Positions 1 to 10,100 of a stretch of DNA of 38,074 nt are shown here, piece by piece. The position numbers and the translations under genes were made by a program. Position 1 is the stretch's first letter. Each line of letters opens with the position of its first letter. This DNA comes from Bacteroidota bacterium (lineage in GTDB: Bacteria > Bacteroidota > Bacteroidia > Flavobacteriales > Weeksellaceae). Where the stretch lies: positions 1 through 38,074 of the forward strand of contig JAFAAJ010000257.1 of the NCBI GenBank assembly GCA_023426625.1. Reading direction: 5' to 3'. The notes below the pieces were generated by a model. The model searched no databases. It saw only the letters and a program-made list of their open reading frames with translations, and was not told the origin of the DNA.

Positions 1-1329
1 TTAATGAAGGTTCTGCGATATTCCCTTCAGTACCAATCGCATCGTAAAGAGCAGTATACCATGATTTTATTAGACCCGCATGGAGACGTAGTAGAACAGA
101 TTCTCAGATTTAGACTCAACCAAATGAAACCCGAGCGTGTGCTTTATATCGATCCGCATTGGGAACAATGAAAAATTCCGTGCATTAATCCATTCCGACA
201 AAAAGTTACTGATACAAACACGATTGATCTAATGTCCCAGCAATTTGCCAAAGCATTATCCGAAATGATCTCCGAAGCAGGATTAAGCCTTCCAATGGAG
301 ACTCTGCTCAAACCTTGTCTTGCAATTCTATTTCAAAAATGAAAATGCGGATTATCCGATTTACAGGTGTTTATGGACGATACTCAAAATGGGGAGTGGG
401 TGGAACTCGGAAGGCAATCCGATAATCCTGTGTACAGACAATTCTTTCAAAACGCTTTTCTCAACGGAAAATACAATGCAACCAAACTGGCAATCTATAC
501 AAGAATCCAAAACCTGCAAAATAATTACAGTTTTTATTTGATGATGAATTGACCTGCTACCGTTGATCTCAGAAAACTCATGAACGGCTGAAAAAACGAT
601 TGAAAAATTGTCCTCTTCAATCTATGAAAATGAAAACTCGGAGCCGATGCGAGTAAGGCACTCGGAATATTTATCTCGGCAACTATTGTGAGTATTGCCC
701 TGCAAAGAGCCTTTCAAAAAGAGCAGTATCGCAAACCGTGCTACCTCTTTGTTGACGAGTTTGCTTCTTTTGCTACCGCAGATTCGTATTCGATTATCCT
801 GTCCGAAACAAGAAAATATAAACTCTACCTTATTGCCCTAACCCAAAGTGTAACACAATTACCATCGGAACTTCAACATACCATCCTCAATAATGTAAGC
901 GTAAAAATAGTTTGAGCGAATGGTTTTCCTGCCCTGAAAGCACAGGCGAATGATTTGGGAATTCCAGCTGCAAAACTCCAGTTTCTTCCTCCTTTTCACT
1001 TCTTTGTAAAAAACAGTCATTACCCCTGAAAACAAGTTAAAGCACCTGATTTTTTAATTAAAAATCCAAGAAAATATTTTATGAATGCTAAGCAAATGCA
1101 GGAACTGAAAAAGAAAATGATTTCAAAAAGTGGTTTATATAGAGATATTGAGCCCACACCAACAACAAACCATAACTGAAATGGTTTAGCATCAAAAGGA
1201 AAAATGTCAGAGACACAGCCTCCAACTAAGGAATTAGTTTACGGTTCATCACATGGCTATAAAAACACAACTGCATACCAAAACACAAGAGAGTCTAGTA
1301 ATAATTATAATCCCAAGTTTCATCTATAA
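1..1329 (+). CDS. TGA=Gly recoded conjugative coupling ATPase (T4CP, TraM-recognition type), 5' partial
   Basis: One reading frame runs from base 1 to the TAA at 1327-1329 if TGA is read as glycine. In-frame TGAs lie at 169, 340, 550, 589, 601, 625, 631, 913, 1027 and 1177. The product fits the family of type IV coupling ATPases with a TraM-recognition domain, which bring DNA to a conjugation channel. Visible motifs are ILLDPHGDVVEQIL near the start, DGKIVLFNLGKGKLGA in the middle (the TGAs at 601 and 631 fall on glycines conserved in the family), the Walker B-like LFVDEFASFAT, and ILSETRKYKLYL. The Walker A region would lie upstream of the window. With the standard code only short fragments remain. 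A TraG/VirD4-type role at the inner membrane is inferred from the family. The downstream replication-relaxation gene is a usual mobile-element companion. Confidence 0.85.
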
Positions 1330-1391
1330 CCAGACTTGTTATAAGAATACAAGGCGTTATTACCACCTTTTTATTTTTTATACCTGTTGTT

Positions 1392-2240
1392 ATGAAAACA
1401 AAAAGACTGTTCTTCCAAACCATCACACCATCACAAGAGAAAGTGCTTATTGCTCTTGCGAAATTCAAGTTTTTGACTACACCACAGCTCCTGAATTTAG
1501 GAGTGATGACGAATTCTGACAATTTGAACAAGCAGATTTCTGAGCTGAGATTTTGGAGAAATCCTTTGGTCTCTTCCGTAAAATTCTGAATTCATCCCCA
1601 ATTTTGAAGACTTCCTAGTATCCATTCGCTTACCATTCATGGAGCAAAACTGCTGAAAGAACGTTTCGGTACAGAACTTTCGGTAAGATATCCTCAAAAA
1701 AATGCTACCTCATTTTCAGATTATTTTCACAGACTCTCGATGATTGATATTCATATCGCCTTAGATGAACGAGCCAACCAACAAAATATGGAGATCATCT
1801 TTTTTAAAACCTATTTTGATAAAATATCTACGGGAAGGAAAAAAGGTTTCAGAGCGGAATCTGCTATTCCGGTCTATGGCAATGAGTACCTGATTGCTGA
1901 TGCGATCTGTATGCTTCAGACTCCCAACAGAAAAGAGCTTTTTGCCATTGAACTATACAGATGAGATGATACTCAAAGGGTGCATAAGTCACTTTTCCAT
2001 CATTTACAGGCACTCTCAGAAGGTGAGCCCAGTAAACTGTATGGATTGGATTATGGTTCTCGTGTGTTGTCTATCTTTCAGCATGAAAGCTATAAGAAGA
2101 TGGCAATGAAAAGATTGTTTGAGGATTCACGTTTTGTTTCAGGAAAAAAGCACTTCTTATTTAAGTCATTGGAAAAACTAAAATTAGAGGTATTTGAAAA
2201 CTGGGAACTATTTGACGGGGAGAAAACCAGTTTGTTTTAG
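1392..2240 (+). CDS. TGA=Gly recoded replication-relaxation family protein
   Basis: The frame is open from ATG 1392 to TAG 2238-2240 (282 aa) if the TGAs at 1587, 1605 and 1962 are glycine. The N-terminus (TPSQEKVLIALAKFKFLTTPQLL) looks like a winged helix. It is followed by LTIHGAKLLKERFG, and the C-terminal half has a nuclease-like FAIELYRGDDTQRVHKSL segment, where the TGA supplies the Gly. This layout matches the replication-relaxation (Replic_Relax) family found on plasmids and conjugative elements. It lies about 60 bp after the coupling ATPase in the same orientation and may share its transcript. The family call comes from remembered motif order and is fairly firm. The molecular role is not established by the sequence. 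Confidence 0.7.
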
Positions 2241-2285
2241 TATTATTAAAATTATATAGTTTAAATCATGTTGATTAAAATGGTC

Positions 2286-2316
2286 TTGATTTTCATATAA
2301 ATATGATGTATATTTG
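2286..2316 (+). promoter_or_regulatory. Bacteroidetes-type promoter
   Basis: TATATTTG at 2309-2316 matches the Bacteroidetes -7 consensus TAnnTTTG exactly. A TTG at 2286-2288 sits 20 bp upstream, where the -33 TTTG element is expected. It points at the 14-codon ORF at 2358. It is the first sign of flavobacterial-style DNA after the recoded genes. Confidence 0.55.
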
Positions 2317-2357
2317 TTTACGCAATTGCTGCGTTTTAACTTAATAAAATTATCATT

Positions 2358-2402
2358 ATGAAATTAAGACATTTTAAAGACGGAGGAGGAATTACTATCT
2401 AA
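2358..2402 (+). CDS. 14-residue peptide ORF in its own transcription unit
   Basis: ATG 2358 to TAA 2400-2402 encodes MKLRHFKDGGGITI. A consensus Bacteroidetes promoter ends at 2316 and a strong terminator begins at 2411, so the predicted transcript is only about 120 nt and holds essentially this ORF. The three glycines are GGA, not TGA. I do not recognise the peptide. It could be a small secreted or toxic peptide, a leader peptide, or the coding part of a small RNA. No processing or export gene is adjacent. The next gene (2457-3317) is convergent. Confidence 0.4.
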   Translation: MKLRHFKDGGGITI

Positions 2403-2410
2403 AGGAATAT

Positions 2411-2445
2411 AAAAAAGACTGTTATTGATTATGATAGTCTTTTTT
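2411..2445. terminator. Strong intrinsic terminator, probably bidirectional
   Basis: AAAAAAGACTGTTAT and ATGATAGTCTTTTTT form a stem of about 15 bp, allowing two G-U pairs, around a 5-nt loop. A/T runs on both sides let it serve both the small ORF (+) and the convergent membrane protein (-). Confidence 0.8.
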
Positions 2446-2456
2446 ATGAAGTGATT

Positions 2457-3317
2457 CTAATTGTATAGCCATCGAAGTATATAAGTAGTTTTCCTATCTA
2501 AATTTACTAAGTTTAAAAAAATACTATTTTCATTTACTCCATGCAATAGAATGGGAGCAACTCCATTTTCTTCTATCTTTTCTATCTCATTTTCCTCTTT
2601 TTTATAAAGGACAACGGATTTTATTTTCTTAGCTGATGGAAAAATTATTTTTATAATATATTCTTTTGTATAATTGTCTATTTTGATTTCCCACGAATCA
2701 CCTTTTTTATCTATAAATGAATTTATAAAATCAACGGAATAACAACAAAAATCATCAGTTTTTAATGGATTTTTTTCTGTCTTTTTATCATAATTTTCAA
2801 TGCGGATTTTAATAAGTTTATTACCATTAAGAGATTGAAATGAGCAATTGTTGAGTTGAATTGATTCTATTTCAAAACAGGATTCTTCTACTTTTTCATC
2901 TGTTACCATTGTAGAGACTAATTGGGTATCCTTATCAAATTTATTTATATGAACCTTTTCAAAATATCTTACTTTTTTTCCTTGACAATCCATAAATTCA
3001 AGTTTGCTAATTCTTTTTGAAATAATTGCTCCTGTCAAATGTCTTCTTCTCATTATCCATTCTTTTCTCTTTTCCTCAATTGAATCTGAAAATAAGACAA
3101 CAAATAAAAGAACGATTCCTAAAGCCCCAAAAATATAACGTCCTTGTTTGATTTTTTCCCATATTTGAGGGTCTATACCCTCATCCAGTCCAAATATGTA
3201 TAGGATAAATTTTCCGACTGCAAGAATTGCTATGAGTGATTTAAGTTTATCTTCCAGTTTCATTTCTACAAAAGAAGTGAAAGATCGATTTATAAAAGAA
3301 ATAATTGATTTTATCAT
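2457..3317 (-). CDS. Hypothetical two-TM membrane protein with a soluble C-terminal domain
   Basis: This 286-aa protein is not one I recognise. It has two hydrophobic segments near the N-terminus (about residues 27-45 and 86-103), then about 180 residues of hydrophilic, beta-rich sequence ending in LRWLYN and a TAG stop. All of its dozen or so glycines are GGN and there is no in-frame TGA, unlike the recoded genes on both sides, so it is very probably a standard-code gene. It converges with the 14-codon ORF across a shared terminator. A likely topology is a membrane anchor with a cytoplasmic or periplasmic domain. No catalytic motif is visible. Confidence 0.6.
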   Translation of the reverse strand: MIKSIISFINRSFTSFVEMKLEDKLKSLIAILAVGKFILYIFGLDEGIDPQIWEKIKQGRYIFGALGIVLLFVVLFSDSIEEKRKEWIMRRRHLTGAIISKRISKLEFMDCQGKKVRYFEKVHINKFDKDTQLVSTMVTDEKVEESCFEIESIQLNNCSFQSLNGNKLIKIRIENYDKKTEKNPLKTDDFCCYSVDFINSFIDKKGDSWEIKIDNYTKEYIIKIIFPSAKKIKSVVLYKKEENEIEKIEENGVAPILLHGVNENSIFLNLVNLDRKTTYILRWLYN

Positions 3318-3440
3318 GTTGTATATTAGTTTTATATGCCTAATATATGTTTTTTTTAATAAATAATTATCATCACAAATTTGTTGTTATAAAAAATCCT
3401 AACTCAATATGCCTTGTCTATCTGTTCCAATCAGATAATC

Positions 3441-3466
3441 AAAAAAACTATCATTTCTGACAGTTT
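3441..3466 (-). terminator. Intrinsic terminator of the recoded surface-protein gene
   Basis: On the minus strand AAACTGTCA, a short GAAA loop and TGATAGTTT form a hairpin followed by a T run. It lies about 15 nt after the TAA at 3481. Confidence 0.65.
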
Positions 3467-3480
3467 CCTGAAGGTTTAAT

Positions 3481-5745
3481 TTACTGATTGATCACATATC
3501 CAATAGATTCCATATGATAATCATTATTTCTATACAGATCATAGATAGTCACTGCGATATCTTGTCTTGAATTAGAATTTAGTTGAGCTTTCACATGTCT
3601 ATTAAGAAATACTTTATATTTTGATGCCCAAGAATCTCCTTCTCCTTCATTGTATTCATTTGTTACCAATCTTACCATTGTTGCTATGATTTCATCTCTT
3701 GAGATTTTATCCAAAGGTCTAAAGGTAGTAGAAGTTTTACTCGAGTCGTTCACCTGATCACCATGGAAAATATCATATTCATACGACATTCTGATGTATT
3801 TGGCTAACGTTGGGTTAGCATTTTCTATATCATTGAAGTTATCAACATACGATCTATTAGGTTTTCTACACAAGACATTAATAGCAAATTCTACCATAAA
3901 TCTCGCTGCTTCTTCTCTGGTAAGATAATCAAATGGTCTATAGTCTCTTGTACCTTGCCATCTGGTCAGTTCATAGCTGTACAACATCTGATGTGCTATT
4001 TTAAACGCCTCACTGACTTGGATACCTTGGTCAATTGTTTTCTTATTCAATGGACTAAAACAGCTCGTACTTATATTAGGATTGAATGTCTCAGGATCAA
4101 CCGTTCCTGTAGTGATAGTATATCATCAACCGCCTCATCCCGATGTTGATTGTGCTGTCCATTTGGCATAAATAATAGTATTTGTTCTGATTGGCGTAGT
4201 GAAATTATAGAGTGTAGTGAATGCTGGTGACGTATACCATCAGCCAAACGTATATCATGTTTTCACAGGGGGAGTAGGCTGAGTTCCTGTTCCATTAAGA
4301 AGAATTCCTGTTTGATCTTGAACAAGTGTTCCTCCATTTTCTTCAAAAGATAAGGTATAGGTTATCATTACTGAAATAGGAATCCACTGTGCGTAGAGTG
4401 TTGTATCTGCAGTGATAGATGTAGAAAAATCAAATGAGCTGAAGGATCCACTGAGATACCATCCATTGAACACATATCATGATTTTGTAATAGCTCATGG
4501 ATCTGTTCATGGGGTATTATACCGAATTCCTGTCTGATCCGGAACCACTGTTCATCAGTTTTCTTCAAAGAAAAGTGTATAATCATTAATTTCATAATAG
4601 AGCCTCAAAATCAAACCACTATCAACCAATACTCCTGTCTGATTGGACAAAACAGAATTATAAGTATATCAAGTGAAATCTATTATATCCCCCGTAGCTA
4701 CTGATCACGAATATCCTGTTCGGTATTGAATATCAGCTTGATTATATGATCAGGTCAGATTTTTAAAATAATATTCTACAGTATAATCTAAAACAATGAT
4801 AGGATCAGCATAACTATATTTTACACATCACACACTTCACCCACAGGTATTTTTATTAATCATTGGTGTATATCATGCCGGACAGGTATAATTTGCACCT
4901 ATAACATCAGTATTTCACCATTCCCGCAAAGAGCTCCATAAAGCACCATTGTATCATCACCATTTTACAGGTGCAAAGTCTGCACGTGCATAACCACCAG
5001 TCGCAGTACCAAATCTCTCGGTTGCAATAAGCTGCTCTCAAGACGAATAGAGGAAATTATGGATCTGATCTCCTGTTAAAGTTGTAGAATTTGCATAATC
5101 AATCATGGATCAGACAGGATATGGTCATTGTAATTCTCATGCTATCATAGCACTCACTCACAAATCATAGTATTCGTATGTCAGTACATGAGATCATGAT
5201 GTCAAAAATATCGGCATCATCCAATAACTACGAAATTGCCGGGTATAAGCTCTGTCAATAATCATATTACCATCAACAGATGCCCTTACATAATCATCTC
5301 CTCATGCCGTGATGATATATTCTCCGTCTTCAGGAACATCAATACATACAGAAAATCATATCCATCTATTACGAATATAAGAATTAGATGCTGCTGAGGC
5401 TTTAACACCTATATTATTCATTCTACCGTATGAGCCAAATCCATAGGGACCATAATTACCCACGGCAAAATACGTATTCAAAGCAGCAGTTCATAGTCAA
5501 TTATTCAGTACAAGTCCACGAGTATTATAATCGGTACTGGTATCTCACCATCCCACAGTAGCTCATATACCGGTATCTGTAATTTCATCAGTAGTTTCAA
5601 TCAATACACATGTTACAGCTCACAATGTGTTATAGGTTAAATCATATCATGAAGGACATTCATAAGATAGAGCATAAGTTTCGATCTTAAGAAAAAACAT
5701 AATTAAAAGAATGAAACTCAATAATCATAAAAATATCTTTTTCAT
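3481..5745 (-). CDS. TGA=Gly recoded surface protein: signal peptide, PA14-like region, two InlB B-repeats, SLH-like C-terminus
   Basis: One frame of 755 codons runs from ATG (5745-5743) to TAA (3483-3481), with no TAA or TAG inside and more than 30 in-frame TGAs. Read as Gly, the protein starts with a signal peptide (MKKIFLGLLSFILLIMFFLK). A PA14-like segment follows (DVPEDGEYIITAGGDDYVRASVDG). Two Listeria-Bacteroides (InlB B) repeats come next, each of the form FEENGGT...GYxFxGWY...TLYAQW. Then there is a Gly-rich linker and an SLH-like end (DYLTREEAARFMVEFA and KISRDEIIATMVRLV). In repeat 1 the Gly-Gly of ENGGT is TGA-TGA (4552-4557); in repeat 2 it is GGA-GGA. It is probably a secreted cell-envelope or attachment protein of a Patescibacteria cell. 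The domain names are by pattern recognition; the recoding is directly visible. Confidence 0.88.
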
Positions 5746-5775
5746 TTAGATCAAGAGATGTAAAATTATAATAAT

Positions 5776-5804
5776 ATAATAGTTAATGCATGGTCTGATT
5801 TCAA
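5776..5804 (-). promoter_or_regulatory. Sigma70-type promoter of the recoded surface-protein gene
   Basis: On the minus strand TTGAAA (5804-5799) and TATTAT (5781-5776) are separated by exactly 17 bp, about 30 bp before the ATG. This is the classical -35/-10 arrangement, not the Bacteroidetes TTTG/TAnnTTTG type, which agrees with a non-Bacteroidetes origin for this gene. Confidence 0.55.
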
Positions 5805-5855
5805 GTTATTCTTTTATTTTATCAGTTTCAAAATAACTAAAAACCCTCAGTGAAG

Positions 5856-6296
5856 TTAATCTGAGATGGCAAACTCCCGTCCATTGTCCGCAGTAATGGT
5901 TTTGATATCATATCACTGCAAAGTTTCAATAACCAGTTCACAAATTTTCTCGGTGGTATTTTTGGTTACTCTCCTGATTCGGCAAAATCTCGACTTTCTG
6001 TCGAATATGGTCAGGAGTATTTTCTTTTTTCAGGTACCTGCAATGGTATCAATTTCCACATCGCCAATCCTTTCTCTTCTTTCGGCTATTTCATCTCTTT
6101 CTTCTACATATTTTTTATCAAACGGAGTGACTTTCTGTTTTCTTCTGCCAAATCTGAGATGCTTCTCCAGTTCAGGTCCGTGGGTATAAATATTCTTCTT
6201 TTTCCTCTTTTGTCTGAGCATAATAAGTGCCATCAAAAGAGGGATACAAAAGCGATCGTTCCTGCTTCTTGAATCAGCAATAATTTTTAAGAGCCA
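5856..6296 (-). pseudogene. TGA=Gly recoded IS30-family transposase, truncated and frameshifted
   Basis: The frame from 6236 to TAA 5858-5856 contains the TGA at 6032-6030 and a second one downstream. With TGA as Gly it reads EIDTIAGTGKKKILLTIFDRKSR and, later, LQGYDIKTITADNGREFA. This is the DDE core of IS30-family transposases, in which WEGDTI, DRKSR and DNGxEF are typical; the usual Trp-Glu-Gly is replaced by VEI. Upstream the sense continues in another frame (YPSFDGTYYAQT) to about 6296, so a frameshift separates the halves. The C-terminal third with the last catalytic residue is missing. No clear terminal inverted repeats were found. It is a dead insertion-sequence remnant from an organism using table 25. 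Confidence 0.72.
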
Positions 6297-6363
6297 ATGT
6301 CCTCTATCCCATCGAGGCTTAAGTTACTTTAGTTGTTCTACGCAATACCTATTATCAAAATTT

Positions 6364-7061
6364 TTAAAAATATATTTTAAAAGCTTTCCTGTCTTTGTCA
6401 TGGATAATTTCCTTATCTATATTTTTATACGCTTTGTTGCATACTACCACAGGAATATCCAATTTTTCCCTCATCAGTTTTTTATAAAAAGCATAACCTT
6501 CTGATGTGGATGACTTATAAATTATAATATTATCTTCATACGTTTTTTGAAAAACAGAACCGAAGAGTGGGTTGGTTTCGTAATAAAAATAATTCAGTCC
6601 GAATTCAAATTCCTGAATCAACTTCGGAGTACAGTTTTTAACAATGAGTTATGAGCCTTGAAATTGATTGTCCAAAGTAGTAATTTCACAGTTCAATACT
6701 CGCATTTTCCCTTTTCCAATGTTTTCATTTTCAAAAAAAATAGCGTAAATTCTTGTCTGCTATCGTAAAATCAACTTCACAGTCCCAGTTTCTCTAGGCG
6801 TTCAATACTCCTACTTTCCAGTCCTCACCATAATGACCAATGGTACTATCATCGCCTTTTTTATCACTTCCCAGATAAATCAGCTCCAGATAATCGAAGG
6901 TTTTAGGAGCAGATATCTTTACTGTGGCATCATTTATTGAAATCGAAATACCTCACACAGGATTGGCATCATAAAAATTTTGCAGGAATCTCTTACGGTT
7001 TCCATCTCATCCCATCCAACCCTCTATTTGTTGGTGTTTTAGTGTCAATTATTTCTTTCAT
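6364..7061 (-). pseudogene. TGA=Gly recoded Hsp90/histidine-kinase-type ATPase, decayed
   Basis: The gene starts at ATG 7061-7059 and ends at TAA near 6364. After a frameshift close to the start, a recoded frame reads ISISINDATVKIS, then LIYLGSDKKGDDSTIGHYGE, resembling the ATP-lid region of GHKL ATPases. A TAG after VGVLNA, a shift at an 8-bp A/T run and a TAA after QFQGS then interrupt it. The last part (6364-6621) is an open 85-aa segment ending with a KDRKAF motif. The TAA could be a single G-to-A change from a TGA glycine codon. Several independent lesions make it a pseudogene. The family assignment is moderate; the decay and the TGA-Gly usage are visible. Confidence 0.6.
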
Positions 7062-7102
7062 AGTTATTTGTTTTTTTTAATATTATAATTTTCGTTTTAT
7101 GA

Positions 7103-10100
7103 CTAATTGATTTCCCATTCGGGGTAGATGCCGTTTTCTACGATTTGAGTCGCTATTTTTATAAATGGCTCACAGAATAAATCATTAGGCTCATAATCAT
7201 AAAATAGTAGCATTTCTTCCGCAGTTTTTTTTGCCAAGTCTCTTAAATTAGGATGTCCCAATGCTATTTTTAAGTGAGTTCCATACTTAAATCCTCCTGT
7301 CATAAATCTTATTGCTGGTTCAGCTTTTTCTCTTTCCCAATTTAATAATATGGAGTAACATACATGTTTAATTTTTGTAGGCTGATCTAAATGATTCAAT
7401 AGCACATTTGAAATAAGGCATCTATCATAACCCTTATCCCAATTCCCAATTATTTTGTTCACTTCTTTTCTCCATGCTAAACTTCCGAATAAATTAAGTT
7501 GCATAAGTTTTTCATACAAAGTTCGAATATAAATCCAATACTTATCCATTTTATCGTCATCTAAATAATCATTAGAAACCTGTTCTATTATCATATCAAT
7601 TTCTTGTGGCAATTCCTTTGTATTTTCGAAACATATCAGATAGTTATCTATTTTATCGTCTACATCTTCATATTTCCAATCACATATTAACCATTCTTTC
7701 AGGTAGTATAAAGCTGTTTTTTGATCCTTCGTCAGCTTGAGTAAATCTTTAATGACATATTTATAGCGCGCGGAATCCAAATTTATATTTGCTATAAAAT
7801 CATTAGCAGATCTTTTTTTTAAAGTTTCATCTTTCGATAGCTCTAACGCTAATAAAAAAATATATTCATTGCTTAGGCAATATTCTTTGTTTTTTAGTAT
7901 TTTGTCTGCAAAGCTCACTCTCAAATCTTCATAATTTTCGGATAATAAGTTTAAACTTTTGTATACAATATCGGTATTCTCCTCCCTCCAATTATCATTT
8001 GTTAGTATATCTTTATAAAAATTTTGTTTGATTTCATTATCCAAATTATCTAATTCTAAAATTCTAATTACACCTTCCGGATTTTCTTTTTTCCATAATT
8101 TATTTTTCAGAAGATTTTCAACAATTTCTTCCTGCAATTTTTTGTTTGGGCATAGTTGAATACAAATAATTACAATTGCAAAACCTATTTTATTGATTTC
8201 AACCTCCTTTAAAATCATAGACACAAAATCTGATCTTATTTCTCTATTAGCTCTAATTAAAGCCGTTGCTATAATAAAGCTATTGGTATCTTCCCAGTTT
8301 TCGTCTACTAAAAGCTGATTACAAAAATTTTCAACCAAATCTGAATCATTGCAAATTTTAATAGATGATGTAACCATATACCATTCTTGATCCCTCCAGT
8401 TTACATCATTAATTATGCTTCTAACAAAATTCTGTACTTCACTATTTTTCTTTAATTTATATAAAATTGGTGGAAACAAATAAGGTGTATCAATCCAATA
8501 ATTCCCACTAAGAAATTTCTCAAGAAAATTATTTAAGCAAACAACATCACGACTACGACTTAAACATTTATTAATTGTCCGTAAACTTATATTTTCAATT
8601 TTATTGTAAGATAAAAATCTTTCAACCCATAATTCTCTTTTATCATTGTTTTTAAAATTATAATAAATATCTAATACAACCCCCCAAAATGATATGGAAA
8701 ACAATTCTTTCTCCCATAAAATTTTTGCATATTTTTCTATTTGTGCATAAGTGGAAATGAAGGATGGCAACATTTCCAAATGATAATAGCTTTTGTTGTT
8801 TTTTTCCAGTAGTAAATCAATATATTTTAGCTTTTCAGCCTTATCTGTAAACACATTCCTGTCTTTTTTAAGCATATCAGCTAAGAATATAGATGCAGAA
8901 TAATCATCGCCCTTGTTTACTATAATATCAAGTAAATCAAGTTTTATTTCACTCCCAAACTTTACCCATTCTTCTTTTGTTATTTTACTGAATCCATCAT
9001 CAGTCATAATGCTGTGATGAAACCGAACACACTCTTCATCATCCTTATAAATATAGCGTTTTAGCATATCTAATACTTCATCATCTGCATTCCATCTTTT
9101 ATAAAAATCGCTAATTTTTGTAGTATTTTTTTCGTGAAAAAAATCAGCTACTCGTAAAAATGTTTTATAGGATATCGGTGTTTTAAGTTCAGCGTACATA
9201 AATCCCCAATAATACAGTGCTTTAGCTAATCCCAATTTCTTACTTGCAATAAAATTGATATCGGCTCTGATAATGTTTCTAAATACAACTAAAGGATCAC
9301 TGAGGTTTATATTATTATCAGTATCCGGTTTATCATGAGCTATTCTTGCTAAAATAAAAAGGAGTAAAAACAAAGTAGATTGATAGTTTTCTGAATTTAT
9401 AAATAATTTTTCAGAAGCCTCCTGCCAACTAGGGTATTTTTTAATAATTTGATCTAAAATATATTGGTTTTCCTCAGAAGATAAATGTAATTCGAAATCA
9501 GCACCATACTTTTCGTATGGTTTACCCACAATAGTTCTGTCCACAATGACGACCCTAATATTGTTGATACTATTCAATTTCTCAAGAATTTCAGAAGCTA
9601 CCTTGGGTTTATTTTCAAAAATATGAAACCAGTCTTCTATAGCTATTAAGTATTTCTGTTCAACACTAACCTCTATTTCTTTTTTGATAATAGAAAACCC
9701 ATGTTGAACAAATTCTACGGCATCATCAATCCAAATGATTTTACAAAAGCTAAACCCCTGAATATCAAAACATAACCTCCTAAAAACTACTGATTTACCT
9801 GAACCTCCCGCACCAGTGATTAATGCAGCAATTTTAAAAACTCTTTTTTGACTAAAACTGCTTACAACTGCATATTTTAATTGTCCATAGTCTTTTCTTT
9901 CGACATCACAATTATTGATGATACCATTCCATTGACTATGTTTTAAACCAGTATAGAATTCAGCCATTGAAAACTTCTGAGTCTTGATATCTTCAATAAA
10001 CTTTTCATCAATTATTGTTGCTCCTGGAATTTCTAATCTTTTTACTGAAGATGGCTTGGATTGAGGAATATCTATTATAGGTGTAATTGGATTATCCCCA

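Noticed and set aside
1253..1519. Plus-strand frame spanning the gap between the two recoded genes
   Set aside because: It crosses the end of the coupling-ATPase frame and the start of the next gene in another phase and has no protein-like pattern.
3481..4050. Calling the C-terminal 189 residues a separate gene
   Set aside because: The same frame continues upstream to 5745 through TGA codons only, with coherent domains, so it is one recoded gene.
1..7061. Recoding as tryptophan (TGA=Trp, Mycoplasma type)
   Set aside because: TGA falls where glycine is expected (ENGGT, FNLGKGKLG, TADNG context), and TGG tryptophans are used normally in the same genes.
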